Positions 8,063 through 17,416 of a DNA stretch of 64,000 nt are shown here, one piece after another. The notes beneath the pieces are model-generated. The model was given only the letters and a program-made list of their open reading frames with translations. It searched no databases and was not told the DNA's origin. The position numbers and the translations under genes are program-made. Numbering within the stretch: the stretch's first letter is position 1; every line of letters starts with the position of its first letter. Source of the stretch: Streptomyces sp. MST-110588 (GTDB lineage Bacteria; Actinomycetota; Actinomycetes; Streptomycetales; Streptomycetaceae); contig NZ_CP074380.1 of assembly GCF_022695595.1 (NCBI RefSeq), forward strand, positions 434,001-498,000. The letters are read 5' to 3'.

Positions 8063-8932
8063 GTGCCCAGCACACCGCACTCCCCCTCCCGCCCTTCGTA
8101 CGCCGTCGAACTCCGCCGGATCACAGCCAACGGCATCGCCCTCAACGTGGCGCTCGCCGGCCGCGGACCGGCCGTCCTGTTGCTGCACGGCTTCCCCCAC
8201 ACCTGGCAGGTGTGGACCGACGTCCTGGACGGGCTCGCCGAGCGGCACCGGGTGATCGCACCGGACCTGCGCGGCTTCGGCGCCAGTGCCCGCGCGGCGG
8301 CCGGTTACGACGCCGGCACTCTCGCCACCGATGCCGAAGCCCTCCTGGACGCCCTCGGCGTGACCTCCGCGGCCGTGGTCGGTATCGACGCGGGCACCCC
8401 GCCGGCCTTCCTCCTGGCCATGCGCCGCCCCGGCCTCGTACACCGGCTGGTCGTCATGGAATCGCTCCTGGGGCCGCTGCCCGGCGCCGAGGGGTTCCTC
8501 GCGCGCGGCGCGCCGTGGTGGTTCGGTTTCCACTCCGTCCCCGGCCTCGCCGAGTCCGTCCTCACCGGCCACGAGGACCGGTACGTCGACTGGTTCCTGG
8601 ACGCCGGCACCCTCGGCCAGGGCGTACGGCCCGATGTCCGGGACGCCTTCGTGCGCGCCTACACGGGAGCCGACGCCCTGCGCTGCGCCTTCTCCACCTA
8701 CCGCGCACTGCCGAGTAGCGCCCGCCAGATCCGGCAGGCCACCGCGGCGGGCCGGCTGACCGTCCCGGCCATGGCCGTCGGCGCCCGCCCCGTGGGCAGG
8801 GCGCTCGAACAGCAGTTGCGGCCGGTCACCGACGACCTCGTCGGGCATGTCATCGAGAACTGCGGCCACATCATTCCCCTGCACCGCCCGCAGGCCCTGC
8901 TCACCCTCCTGCGCCCGTTCCTCGCGCCCTGA
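8063..8932 (+). CDS. Alpha/beta-fold hydrolase (Asp nucleophile type)
   Basis: 289 residues from GTG 8063, with GGAGG a few bases upstream. It has the oxyanion motif HGFPHTW (42-48), a nucleophile elbow GIDAG (107-111) with Asp109 in place of Ser, and a late His in GHIIPLHRP. An Asp nucleophile with HGFP is characteristic of epoxide hydrolases and dehalogenases. The substrate cannot be read from sequence. Divergent transcription from the HxlR gene suggests substrate-responsive control, as HxlR proteins often sense reactive electrophiles or aromatics. Confidence 0.88.
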   Translation: MPSTPHSPSRPSYAVELRRITANGIALNVALAGRGPAVLLLHGFPHTWQVWTDVLDGLAERHRVIAPDLRGFGASARAAAGYDAGTLATDAEALLDALGVTSAAVVGIDAGTPPAFLLAMRRPGLVHRLVVMESLLGPLPGAEGFLARGAPWWFGFHSVPGLAESVLTGHEDRYVDWFLDAGTLGQGVRPDVRDAFVRAYTGADALRCAFSTYRALPSSARQIRQATAAGRLTVPAMAVGARPVGRALEQQLRPVTDDLVGHVIENCGHIIPLHRPQALLTLLRPFLAP

Positions 8933-8935
8933 CGC

Positions 8936-8972
8936 GTGACGGTATTCATCTGTGACGGTATTCACCTGTGAC
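8936..8972. repeat. Direct repeat of 16 bp upstream of the NmrA-type gene
   Basis: Units GTGACGGTATTCATCT (8936-8951) and GTGACGGTATTCACCT (8952-8967), followed by a third GTGAC, lie between the hydrolase stop and the next gene. They could be a tandem operator or a slippage duplication. Confidence 0.6.
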
Positions 8973-9117
8973 GCGCCTTCTGATGACGGTTTCCTGCACA
9001 CTTCCCGCACCGACTGTGAAGAACCGCCCCCCACGATGATCGTGGACCCGGGCCCGGGCGACGGAGGGTCCGGCACATCGGCCGGGCCCCGGGACCTGGC
9101 GGACAAGGAGGCATGCG

Positions 9118-10038
9118 GTGAGCGGCAGGTGCGGGGTCCTCGTCACGGGAGCGACCGGGAATGTCGGCCGGCAGGTGGTGTCCCAGCTCCTGGCGGCCCG
9201 GGCGGGTGGGGTGCGGGCGCTGACCCGCGACCCCGATACGGCCCGGCTTCCGCGGGACGTCGACGTACGACGGGGCGACCTGGCCGACAGCGACGCGCTG
9301 ACGGCGGCGCTGGACGGGGTGGACACGGTGTTCCTGATGTGGCCGTTCCACAGCGCCGAGCCGGCCGCCGCCGTCGTGGACACCCTCCGACGGCATGCCC
9401 GCCGGGTGGTCTTCCTGTCCTCCGGCGCCGTACGGGACGGGGTCGCCCCCCAACGCCAGCCCCACCCCGTCGGCCGGTCCCATGCGGCTGTCGAGCAGCG
9501 CATCGAGCGGTCGGGGCTCCGGTGGACGCGCTTGCGTCCGAGCACCTTCGCCGCCAACACACTGTGGTGGGCCGGTCAGGTCCGCGGCGGCGATGTCGTC
9601 GAGGGCGCGTACGGTGGCGTGCCCATGGCGCTGCTGCACGAGGCGGACATCGCGGCCGTGGCGGTACGGGCGCTGACCGGGGACGGCCACGCGGGGCAGA
9701 CGTACGTGCTGACCGGCCCGGAGATCCTCACGCAGGTGGAACAGGTGCACATCATCGGCGAGGTGCTGGGCCGCCCTCTGCGGTGGCGGGAACTGCCCCG
9801 CCAAGCGGCGAAAGCGCGTCTGCTGGCAGACGACGACTTTCCCGACTCCTTCGCGGACACGCTCCTGGACGGCTACGCCGGCATGCTGACGGCCCCGCCT
9901 CCGGTCCTGACCTCCACGGTCGAGGCGGTCACGGGAACACCGGCGCGGACCTATCGCGACTGGGTGGCCGACCACGCCGCCGACTTCCGGTGCGCGGAGC
10001 CGGTGCCGGCAGCTCGGTACGGCAGCCGGGGACGCTGA
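9118..10038 (+). CDS. NmrA-like NAD(P)-binding protein (atypical SDR)
   Basis: 306 residues. The N-terminal glycine-rich motif is GATGNVG (11-17), followed by the short-chain-dehydrogenase-like Rossmann fold of the NmrA/azoreductase-like group. There is no canonical YxxxK. GTG 9118 is preceded by AAGGAGG (9104-9110); the ATG at 9114 runs straight into a stop. Family members are NAD(P)-dependent reductases or redox-sensing regulators. Specific function unknown. Confidence 0.88.
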   Translation: MSGRCGVLVTGATGNVGRQVVSQLLAARAGGVRALTRDPDTARLPRDVDVRRGDLADSDALTAALDGVDTVFLMWPFHSAEPAAAVVDTLRRHARRVVFLSSGAVRDGVAPQRQPHPVGRSHAAVEQRIERSGLRWTRLRPSTFAANTLWWAGQVRGGDVVEGAYGGVPMALLHEADIAAVAVRALTGDGHAGQTYVLTGPEILTQVEQVHIIGEVLGRPLRWRELPRQAAKARLLADDDFPDSFADTLLDGYAGMLTAPPPVLTSTVEAVTGTPARTYRDWVADHAADFRCAEPVPAARYGSRGR

Positions 10039-10189
10039 CCCCCGCTGACCACCGAGGCCGTGCCGTCCGGACGCGCTCTCCCGCTCACTGGCACGCGTCC
10101 CCCGCATCCCCCGTGCCCCTCGCAGCCGCCTCACCTCTCCTGTGCACCTCTGACGTGCGGCCTTTAGGTGACCAGTAGACTCTCCTCAC

Positions 10190-11641
10190 GTGACTGCTGT
10201 GTCTGCGAAGCCTCGCATCCCCAACGTTCTGGCCGGCCGCTACGCCTCCGCGGAGCTCGCCGTCCTGTGGTCCCCCGAGTACAAGGTCAAGCTGGAGCGG
10301 AAGCTGTGGCTGGCCGTACTGCGCGCGCAGAAGGACCTCGGGGTCGAGGTGCCGGAGCAGGCGCTGGCCGACTACGAGCGGGTGCTGGAGGACGTCGACC
10401 TGGCGTCGATCGCGGAGCGCGAGAAGGTCACCCGGCACGACGTCAAGGCCCGGATCGAGGAGTTCAACGCCCTGGCGGGCCATGAGCAGGTCCACAAGGG
10501 CATGACCTCCCGGGATCTGACGGAGAACGTCGAGCAGTTGCAGGTCCGGCTGTCGCTGGAGCTGGTGCGCGACCGTACGGTCGCGGTGCTGGCGCGGCTG
10601 GGCAAGCTGGCCGGGGAGCACGCCGAGCTGGTGATGGCGGGCCGTTCCCACAACGTGGCGGCGCAGGCGACGACGCTGGGCAAGCGTTTCGCGACGGCCG
10701 CGGACGAGCTGCTGGTGGCGTACGGGCGCCTTGAGGAACTGCTTTCGCGCTACCCGCTGCGGGGCATCAAGGGCCCGGTCGGCACCGCGCAGGACATGCT
10801 GGACCTGATGGGCGGTGGGTCCCAGGGCGCTGAGCGGCTGGCCGAGCTGGAGCAGCGGATCGCCGCCCACCTGGGGTTCGGGCAGGCGTTCACCTCCGTC
10901 GGCCAGGTCTACCCCCGTTCGCTGGACTACGACGTGGTGACCGCGCTGGTGCAGCTCGCCGCGGCGCCGTCCTCGCTGGCCAAGACGATCCGGCTGATGG
11001 CCGGGCACGAGCTGGTCACCGAGGGCTTCAAGCCGGGCCAGGTCGGCTCCTCGGCGATGCCGCACAAGATGAACACCCGCTCCTGCGAGCGCGTCAACGG
11101 GCTGATGGTGATCCTGCGCGGGTACGCCTCGATGGCCGGTGAGCTGTCGGGCGATCAGTGGAACGAGGGCGATGTGTCGTGCTCGGTGGTGCGCCGGGTC
11201 GCGCTGCCGGACTCCTTCTTCGCCCTGGACGGGCTGCTGGAGACCTTCCTGACCGTGCTGGAGGAGTTCGGCGCCTTCCCCGCCGTCGTCGCCCGCGAGC
11301 TGGACCGCTATCTGCCCTTCCTCGCCACGACGAAGGTGCTGATGGGAGCCGTACGGGCCGGGGTCGGCCGCGAGGTGGCCCACGAGGCCATCAAGGAGCA
11401 CGCCGTCGCCTCGGCGCTGGCCATGCGCGAGCGCGGCGCCGAGCGCAACGAGCTGCTGGACAAGCTGGCCGTCGACGAGCGCATCCCGCTGGACCGCGCA
11501 CAGCTCGACGCCCTGATGGCCGACAAGCTGTCCTTCACGGGCGCGGCGGCGGACCAGGTGGCTGCCGTGGTCGCCCGTATCGAGGAGATCGTCAAGCAGC
11601 GGCCCGAGGCCGCGGCCTACGCCCCGGGCTCCATCCTCTGA
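10190..11641 (+). CDS. purB: Adenylosuccinate lyase
   Basis: 483 residues. It carries the fumarase/aspartase-superfamily signature SSAMPHKMNTR (around residue 286-296), whose Ser lies in the flexible catalytic loop, and the substrate-binding segments HKGMTSRDLTEN and MAGRSHNVAAQ. It catalyses two steps of purine synthesis: SAICAR to AICAR, and adenylosuccinate to AMP. A TAGACT sequence (10176-10181) lies 8 bases before GTG 10190 with no ribosome-binding site, so a leaderless transcript is likely. mug follows one base after the stop. Confidence 0.97.
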   Translation: MTAVSAKPRIPNVLAGRYASAELAVLWSPEYKVKLERKLWLAVLRAQKDLGVEVPEQALADYERVLEDVDLASIAEREKVTRHDVKARIEEFNALAGHEQVHKGMTSRDLTENVEQLQVRLSLELVRDRTVAVLARLGKLAGEHAELVMAGRSHNVAAQATTLGKRFATAADELLVAYGRLEELLSRYPLRGIKGPVGTAQDMLDLMGGGSQGAERLAELEQRIAAHLGFGQAFTSVGQVYPRSLDYDVVTALVQLAAAPSSLAKTIRLMAGHELVTEGFKPGQVGSSAMPHKMNTRSCERVNGLMVILRGYASMAGELSGDQWNEGDVSCSVVRRVALPDSFFALDGLLETFLTVLEEFGAFPAVVARELDRYLPFLATTKVLMGAVRAGVGREVAHEAIKEHAVASALAMRERGAERNELLDKLAVDERIPLDRAQLDALMADKLSFTGAAADQVAAVVARIEEIVKQRPEAAAYAPGSIL

Positions 11642-11642
11642 C

Positions 11643-12221
11643 ATGCGCTTCACCCCCGAAGAGCTGGCAGCCGCTCGCGACCGCCTCGTCCCCGACGTGG
11701 CCGCGAGCGGGCTCCGCGTGCTGTTCTGCGGCATCAACCCGGGGCTGATGTCGGCTGCGGCCGGTCATCACTTCGCCCGGCCCGGCAACCGCTTCTGGCC
11801 CGTGCTGTACGCCTCCGGCTTCACGCCCCGGCTGCTCAAGCCCTCCGAACAGCAGGAACTGCTCTCGTACGGGCTGGGCATCACCAACGTCGTGGCGCGG
11901 GCGACGGCACGGGCCGACGAGCTGACCGCCGAGGAGTACCGCGAGGGCGGACGGCTGCTGGCGGAGAAGGTGGCGCGGCTGCGGCCGAAGTGGCTGGCGG
12001 TCGCGGGAGTGACCGCCTATCGGGTGGCCTTCGACAACAAGCACGCGAAGGTCGGCCCGCAGCCGGACCTCATCGGTGACACCCGCATATGGGTGCTGCC
12101 CAACCCCAGCGGTCTCAACGCCCACTGGCCGCCGGCCGCACTGGCACAGGAGTACGGACGGCTGCGCGCGGCGGCCTTCGCCGAGGACGACCTACAGGGC
12201 GACGCACAGGGCGACGGGTAG
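11643..12221 (+). CDS. mug: G/U mismatch-specific uracil-DNA glycosylase
   Basis: 192 residues. The two family motifs are present: GINPG (30-34), which contains the catalytic/water-positioning Asn, and NPSGLNAHW (about 155-163), the DNA-intercalating loop. Mug/TDG enzymes remove U or T opposite G, and ethenocytosine. It begins one base after purB and is probably co-transcribed with it. The tail is a short acidic-Gly repeat. Confidence 0.93.
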   Translation: MRFTPEELAAARDRLVPDVAASGLRVLFCGINPGLMSAAAGHHFARPGNRFWPVLYASGFTPRLLKPSEQQELLSYGLGITNVVARATARADELTAEEYREGGRLLAEKVARLRPKWLAVAGVTAYRVAFDNKHAKVGPQPDLIGDTRIWVLPNPSGLNAHWPPAALAQEYGRLRAAAFAEDDLQGDAQGDG

Positions 12222-12223
12222 AA

Positions 12224-12247
12224 CGGCACGCGGGACACCGCGTGCCG
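12224..12247 (+). terminator. Terminator after purB-mug
   Basis: A perfect 10-bp stem (CGGCACGCGG at 12224-12233, its complement at 12238-12247) with a GACA loop starts 3 bases after the mug stop. No T tract follows. Confidence 0.7.
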
Positions 12248-12581
12248 CTGTCGCCGCGCCCTACGGCGCGCAGCACGACCGCGGCGCGCGGTACGTAGCC
12301 CCACAGGGCACCGCCACCTGCGGGTCTTCGCCTTCCACATCACCTCGTCAGCCCCACGTATCTCTACTTTCCCACGCATCCCGGACGCACTTTCGGGTAC
12401 CGCCCTATTGCGCCTTCAACAGGCGCCGGCACCCCGTCCGGCATGCGGTCGGTCCCCCTTTCACGTCCGTGCCGTCCTGCCGGTTTCGATCTTTCGGTTG
12501 ATACTCGGGTAAACCGGAAAAACCAGAGATCCCGGAGAGACCGAAGGTGCCGCCTTTTAGGCCCCCTAGCGACAGGACGAG
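12248..12581. other. Intergenic region upstream of the MHS transporter
   Basis: About 330 bp without a credible gene. It contains a small hairpin (GCGCCT at 12410-12415, AGGCGC at 12421-12426) and an A-richer segment around 12505-12560 that is the probable promoter region of the transporter. Nothing else was recognised. Confidence 0.4.
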
Positions 12582-14210
12582 ATGACTACCGGTCAGCCTC
12601 AGCCGCCGCACTCCCGGCGGAACAAGCGCTCGGACGGCGCGCGGAGCGCCACGACCGACCAGATGGTGCGCATCCTGCTGCGCCGCCGAAAGCGAGCACT
12701 CAGCGTCCAGGACGTCACCGTCACCGACCGGCCGCTGGTGCGCAGGGCCGTCACGGCGGCGGCCCTGGGCAACACCATGGAGTGGTTCGACTTCGGTGTC
12801 TACGCCTATCTGGCGGCGACGATGGGCAAGGTCTTCTTCCCGTCCAGTTCGCCCGGGGCGCAGGTCGTCTCGACCTTCGCCACCTTCGCCGCCGCCTTCC
12901 TGGTCCGTCCGCTGGGCGGGCTCGTCTTCGGTCCCCTGGGCGACCGCGTGGGCCGGCAGCGCGTCCTGGCCGCCACCATGATCATGATGGCGATCAGCAC
13001 CTTCGCGGTCGGCTTCCTGCCCACCTATGCCACCATCGGCTTCACCGCTCCCCTGCTGCTGCTCCTGTGCCGGCTGGTCCAGGGCTTCTCCACCGGCGGC
13101 GAGTACGCGGGCGCCACGACCTACATCGCGGAGTACGCGCCGGACAAGCGCCGTGGCTTCCTGGGGAGCTGGCTCGACTTCGGTACCTTCGTCGGTTATT
13201 CGCTCGGTTCGGGCCTGGTCACCGTACTCACCGCCGTACTGGGCGCGGACGGTCTGGAGAGCTGGGGCTGGCGCATCCCCTTCCTGGTGGCCGGGCCGCT
13301 CGGTCTGATCGGCCTGTACATGCGACTGAAGCTGGAGGAGACCCCTGCCTTCCAGCGGGAGACCGAACAGGCCCAGCAGGCGGCGGCCTCCGCGGCCGAC
13401 CAGGACGGCGACCGTGACGGCGACGGCGAGGAGACGCCTGTCGAGGCGGCCCGGCAGTCCGGCAAGGGCCGGCTCAAGGAGATCTTCACCCGGCACTGGC
13501 AGGCCGTGCTGATCTGTATGGGGCTCGTCCTGCTCTACAACGTCACCAACTACATGGTCACGTCCTATCTGCCGACCTTCATGACCGCCACACTCGGCCA
13601 GGACGACACCACCGCGCAACTGCTGGTGCTCGGCACCATGATCGTAGTAGCGCTGACCATCACGACAGTGGGCCGCACCTCGGACCGCTGGGGCCGGCGG
13701 CCGGTCTTCATGTGGGGCAGCGTGGCCCTGATCGCGTTCGCCTATCCGGCGGTCGTCCTGATCCGGCAGAACGGCATTCTCATGCCGGCCCTGGGCTGTC
13801 TGATCCTGGGCCTGCTGCTGGTCTGCTTCGCGGGCACGGCCGCCTCCACACTCCCGGCGCTCTTCCCCACCCGGTTGCGCTACGGCGCACTGTCCATCGC
13901 CTTCAACATCTCCGTCTCCCTCTTCGGCGGCACGACACCACTGGTGGCGTCGGCGCTGGTGGAGGCGACCGGCAGCGAGATGGTGCCCGCGTACTACCTG
14001 ATGGCGGCGGGCGTCATCGGGCTGATCTCCGCCTTCTTCCTGCACGAGACGGCGGGCAAGCCACTGCACGGTTCGGGCCCCATGGTCGAGACCACCGAAC
14101 AGGCCCACCGTCTGGTGGCCCGCAGCCGCACCGAGGCCGGCCGCCAGGCCCGCGACCTGTGGATCCGGCTGCGGCACCCCTGGCACCGGCACCAGCCCAA
14201 GGACCGCTGA
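12582..14210 (+). CDS. MFS transporter, metabolite:H+ symporter (ProP/KgtP-like) family
   Basis: 542 residues with about 12 membrane segments. The MHS hallmark GNTMEWFDFGVYAY opens the first segment (about residue 64-77), and GPLGDRVGRQRVL and GRTSDRWGRRPVF are the two copies of the MFS loop motif. The central loop has an Asp/Glu/Gln-rich insert. The 60-residue N-terminal extension is basic and polar, so ATG 12663 is an alternative start. Relatives carry proline, betaine, citrate or oxoglutarate; the substrate is not evident and no pathway genes are adjacent. Confidence 0.9.
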   Translation: MTTGQPQPPHSRRNKRSDGARSATTDQMVRILLRRRKRALSVQDVTVTDRPLVRRAVTAAALGNTMEWFDFGVYAYLAATMGKVFFPSSSPGAQVVSTFATFAAAFLVRPLGGLVFGPLGDRVGRQRVLAATMIMMAISTFAVGFLPTYATIGFTAPLLLLLCRLVQGFSTGGEYAGATTYIAEYAPDKRRGFLGSWLDFGTFVGYSLGSGLVTVLTAVLGADGLESWGWRIPFLVAGPLGLIGLYMRLKLEETPAFQRETEQAQQAAASAADQDGDRDGDGEETPVEAARQSGKGRLKEIFTRHWQAVLICMGLVLLYNVTNYMVTSYLPTFMTATLGQDDTTAQLLVLGTMIVVALTITTVGRTSDRWGRRPVFMWGSVALIAFAYPAVVLIRQNGILMPALGCLILGLLLVCFAGTAASTLPALFPTRLRYGALSIAFNISVSLFGGTTPLVASALVEATGSEMVPAYYLMAAGVIGLISAFFLHETAGKPLHGSGPMVETTEQAHRLVARSRTEAGRQARDLWIRLRHPWHRHQPKDR

Positions 14211-14278
14211 ACCGGACGAGCCACCGACGGCGGGCCCACGGCGGCTCCGGCACCGGTCCCGTACGGCCCGCAGCGGCC

Positions 14279-14728
14279 TCAGCGCACGGTGTCCGCCGCG
14301 GCGACCGCCGCCAGGAGCTGGAAGGGCAGGTCCGGCTCGCCCTGGCCCAGACCGACCGCGACCCAGCGGCCGTCCGCCCGCCAGGCGTACACCCGGGGCA
14401 CATAGCCGCACAGGGAGTCCAGCGGCGGCGGGACCGGCATGCCCATGGCCGCCCGCTCCAAATGTGCGGACAGGTCCAGGACTTCCGGTTCGCCCCACCG
14501 TAAGCACAAGGCGGATATGAGTCCCTCCAGCTCGTCCCGGAACTCCTCGGCGGTTTCCCGGACGTCGGCGGGGTCGGCGTCCCAGAAGGGCTCGCCGGCG
14601 CGCAGTTGCGCGATGTGGAAGCCCGGCCCGCTCTCCACCATCGCCGACCGGGTGGGCCGGGCGGGGAAGTCGCGGGCGCGCAGGAGATCGATGGCGGTCA
14701 GGTGCTGTGCGGTGCTCGTGTGCGTCAT
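14279..14728 (-). CDS. Hypothetical protein, conserved-looking
   Basis: 149 residues with normal Streptomyces third-position bias. No recognised motif. It has a Glu/Asp-rich helical middle (FWDADPADVRETAEEFRDELEG) and a tryptophan-containing RADGRWVAVGLGQGEPDLPFQLLAAVAAA segment near the end. No signal peptide or membrane segment. Convergent with the MHS transporter. Function unknown. Confidence 0.65.
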   Translation of the reverse strand: MTHTSTAQHLTAIDLLRARDFPARPTRSAMVESGPGFHIAQLRAGEPFWDADPADVRETAEEFRDELEGLISALCLRWGEPEVLDLSAHLERAAMGMPVPPPLDSLCGYVPRVYAWRADGRWVAVGLGQGEPDLPFQLLAAVAAADTVR

Positions 14729-14939
14729 GCCGTCAGTAAACCGGTGGGGTCTGACAATTGGCCGCCCGTCAGCCGCCGGGCCCGCGCGGGAAGGGGCCGG
14801 CGCCGCTGGGCGGCAGGGAGCCCGGAGGCCGGGCGACCGTCCCGCCCGGATGGCTCCCGGCGTCCCCCGTTGGGCCCTCCAAGGGGCCCCGGGGCTCGCC
14901 GCACACCGGCTGACCGGCTACGATCCGCCACACGGAGCA

Positions 14940-16115
14940 ATGCGAGGGAGACGGACGTTGGGGCGGCTCACCGGCGGGGACCCCTCCCTGCTGCGACGGA
15001 TCAACTCCGCGGTGGTGCTGCACGCGCTGCGCGCCGCCGACGCCCCCACGCTCACCCACCTCGTCCAGGTGACGGGCCTGTCCAGGCCCACCGTCGAGGG
15101 TGTGGTCGAGGGGCTGATCGGGACCGGCCTGGTGGTCGAGGCGCCCGCCGAGGAGGGCGAGGCACGCCGTCAGGGCCGTCCGGCCCGGCGCTTCCGCTTC
15201 CGTACGGAGGCCGGTCATCTGCTGGGCATCGAGATCGGGCCGCACCGGGTGGCGGCGCTGCTGTCGGACCTGAGCGGGCGGGTCCTGGGGTCGGCGCAGC
15301 GCACGGTAGGAGAGGCGGCGTCGGCGGACGAGCGGCTGGAGCGGGTCCGTACGGCGGTGGCGGAGCTGCTGCGGCGGGCGGGCGTGCCGCGCAGTTCACT
15401 GCGCGCGGTGGGCGTGGGCAGCCCGGGGATCGTGGAGGCGGACGGCACCGTACGGCTGGGGACGGCGCTCCCCGGCTGGACCGGTCTGCCGCTCGGCGAC
15501 CGGCTGCGACGCTCCTTCCGCTGCCCGGTGCTGGTGGAGAACGACGCGAACGCCGCCGCGGTGGCCGAGCACTGGAAGGGCGCGGCGGCCGGCTCGGACG
15601 ACATCGTCTTCGTGCTGGCGGGACTGAGTCCGGGGGCCGGTTCGCTGATCGGCGGGCGGCTGCACCGCGGGTACGGCGGCGCGGCCGGGGAGATCGGCGC
15701 ACTGCACCTGCTGGGGCGGGGTGCCACCCCGGAGAAGCTGCTGTCCACGACCGGGGAGCCGCTGCACCCGTTGGACGAGGCGCAGGTGGCACAGGTCTTC
15801 GCGCTGGCGCGCGACGGCGACGCACGGGCCCGTGACGCCGTGGACCGCTTCATCGAGCGGCTGGTGCACGACGTGGCGGCGCTGGTGCTGGCCCTGGACC
15901 CGGAGCTGGTGGTCGTCGGCGGCTGGGCGGCCGGGCTGGACGGCGTACTGCCGCCGCTCCGCTCCGAGCTGGCACGCTACTGCCTGCGCCCGCCCGAGGT
16001 CGCCCTGTCGATGCTGGGCGAGGCGGCGGTGGCCACGGGCGCCCTGCGCCTGGCCCTGGACCATGTCGAGGGCGAACTGTTCGCGGTCGAGAGCACGGTC
16101 ACGGCGCGCCGCTGA
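14940..16115 (+). CDS. ROK-family transcriptional regulator
   Basis: Up to 391 residues. An N-terminal winged helix-turn-helix (LTHLVQVTGLSRPTVEGVVEGLIGTGLV) is followed by an ROK domain with the first phosphate-loop-like region, a VENDANAAAVAEHW segment and GAGSLIGGRLHRGYGGAAGEIG. The usual zinc motif CGxxGCxE is missing (LLGRGATPEKL is found there), which argues against sugar kinase activity and for a repressor that senses a sugar. ATG 14940 is used; TTG 14958 has a better purine-rich sequence upstream and may be the true start. Target genes are not obvious nearby. Confidence 0.88.
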   Translation: MRGRRTLGRLTGGDPSLLRRINSAVVLHALRAADAPTLTHLVQVTGLSRPTVEGVVEGLIGTGLVVEAPAEEGEARRQGRPARRFRFRTEAGHLLGIEIGPHRVAALLSDLSGRVLGSAQRTVGEAASADERLERVRTAVAELLRRAGVPRSSLRAVGVGSPGIVEADGTVRLGTALPGWTGLPLGDRLRRSFRCPVLVENDANAAAVAEHWKGAAAGSDDIVFVLAGLSPGAGSLIGGRLHRGYGGAAGEIGALHLLGRGATPEKLLSTTGEPLHPLDEAQVAQVFALARDGDARARDAVDRFIERLVHDVAALVLALDPELVVVGGWAAGLDGVLPPLRSELARYCLRPPEVALSMLGEAAVATGALRLALDHVEGELFAVESTVTARR

Positions 16116-16353
16116 GCGCCACGCCGCAGCGCCCCGCCCCCGGCTCCGGCCCCGTACGACGGCTCGACGGGCCCCGTACGACGGCACCCCGCTCCGTACC
16201 ACGGCGCGGCCGTTTCCGTACGGCGGCATGACCGGCCCTGCACGGCGACCCGACCGGCCCCGTACTCCGCGACCGCCTCCCGTACGGCAGCTTCCACCGG
16301 CCCTCGGTCGAGGGCCCCGGCCGACCGACGGCCGGGCCCGTCGACCGGCCCCG

Positions 16354-17121
16354 TCAGCCGGCGAGGGCGGCGACCGGGGACTCGCTGTCTCCGAAAGTCA
16401 GCCGGCAGGTGTCGGCGCGGTACGTGGAGACCGCGACCGCCGCCGTACGCCCGCCCGCGAAGTAGCGGGTCGTCACGACCAGGACGGGCGCGCCCGGCAG
16501 CCGGTCCAGTTGCTTGGCGTCGTCCGCGCGGGCCGAGCCCAGCTCGACGGTCCGGTCCTGGCCCTCCAGTGAGAGGCCCTGAAGCGCGCGCAGCACCGCG
16601 CGGGCACGGCCCTGACCCGAGGAGCTCGCCGTCGCGGCGCCCGTGGCCGGCCCGGCCCCTTCGGGAAAGGTCGCGCAGGGCACGTACAGCAGCTCGGCGG
16701 CCACCGGCTGCCCGTGGGTGACCCGGTTGCGACGCACGACGTGGACCGGCTGACCAGGGGAGGTCTCCAGGAGACGCGCTACCGCGGCGGGCACCGATGC
16801 CGTTTCGGTGGCGTCCACCGGCTGCCAGTCGTCACCGGCGGCGCCCGGCCACGTATGACGTACGGGGTCGACGGCCACGCCCACCCGCGGCGGGGCGACG
16901 GTGGTACCCACCCCGCGGCGGCGCTGCAGCCGGCCCTCCAGCTCCAACTGCTCCAGCGCCTGCCGGAGCGTGGCCCGGGCAACACCGAAGCGAGCGGCGA
17001 GGTCACGCTCGTTCGGCAGGATCTCCCCGACCGCGAACTCCGAGTCGAGAGCGTCACTGAGCACGGTCTTGAGGTGCCAGTACTTCGGCTCCGGCACCGT
17101 TTCGAGCTGCGTGGTCCCCAC
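16354..17121 (-). CDS. GntR-family (HutC/DasR-like) transcriptional regulator
   Basis: 255 residues from GTG 17121, which has GGAGG five bases upstream; the longer frame to 17196 lacks such support. The N-terminal winged helix (YWHLKTVLSDALDSEFAVGEILPNERDLAARFGVARATLRQALEQLELEGRL, read in pieces) is followed by a UTRA ligand-binding domain of the HutC type. Sequence style and the PKYWHLK entry are close to the DasR group. A DasR-box-like palindrome lies 150 bases upstream (17271-17284), suggesting autoregulation and a phosphosugar-type ligand. Which paralogue this is cannot be told from the window. Confidence 0.9.
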   Translation of the reverse strand: MGTTQLETVPEPKYWHLKTVLSDALDSEFAVGEILPNERDLAARFGVARATLRQALEQLELEGRLQRRRGVGTTVAPPRVGVAVDPVRHTWPGAAGDDWQPVDATETASVPAAVARLLETSPGQPVHVVRRNRVTHGQPVAAELLYVPCATFPEGAGPATGAATASSSGQGRARAVLRALQGLSLEGQDRTVELGSARADDAKQLDRLPGAPVLVVTTRYFAGGRTAAVAVSTYRADTCRLTFGDSESPVAALAG

Positions 17122-17270
17122 CCTGTCCTCCGCAATGGCCGTTTCCCCGACGGGGCTGCGCCCCCACCGGATACGGGCCCGGGGGTGAGCCCGCATCTGC
17201 GCCCGGATATGAGCGCTTCTTTATTAAAGGTTGTTGCAGTATCCCTGCGACGATATGGCGGCCCTCACCC

Positions 17271-17284
17271 TTGGTCAAGACCAA
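17271..17284. promoter_or_regulatory. DasR-box-like operator (dre-like) upstream of the GntR gene
   Basis: Perfect palindrome TTGGTC-AA-GACCAA. The DasR consensus core is TGGTCTAGACCA; the sequence here matches it at 11 of 12 positions. Read on the minus strand it contains TTGACC, a fair -35 element for the GntR gene, so bound regulator would block that promoter. Confidence 0.6.
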
Positions 17285-17416
17285 TCGGAGATCCGTTGCG
17301 GCGGCGGTGCGCACGTTCACGGCATGCCTGCCCTCCCGCACACCTCCTCCACACATTCCCGGCGTTCAATGCGTTGACGGGACGAGGAGATGCCGGTATG
17401 TGAGCGTCGCAGCGCG

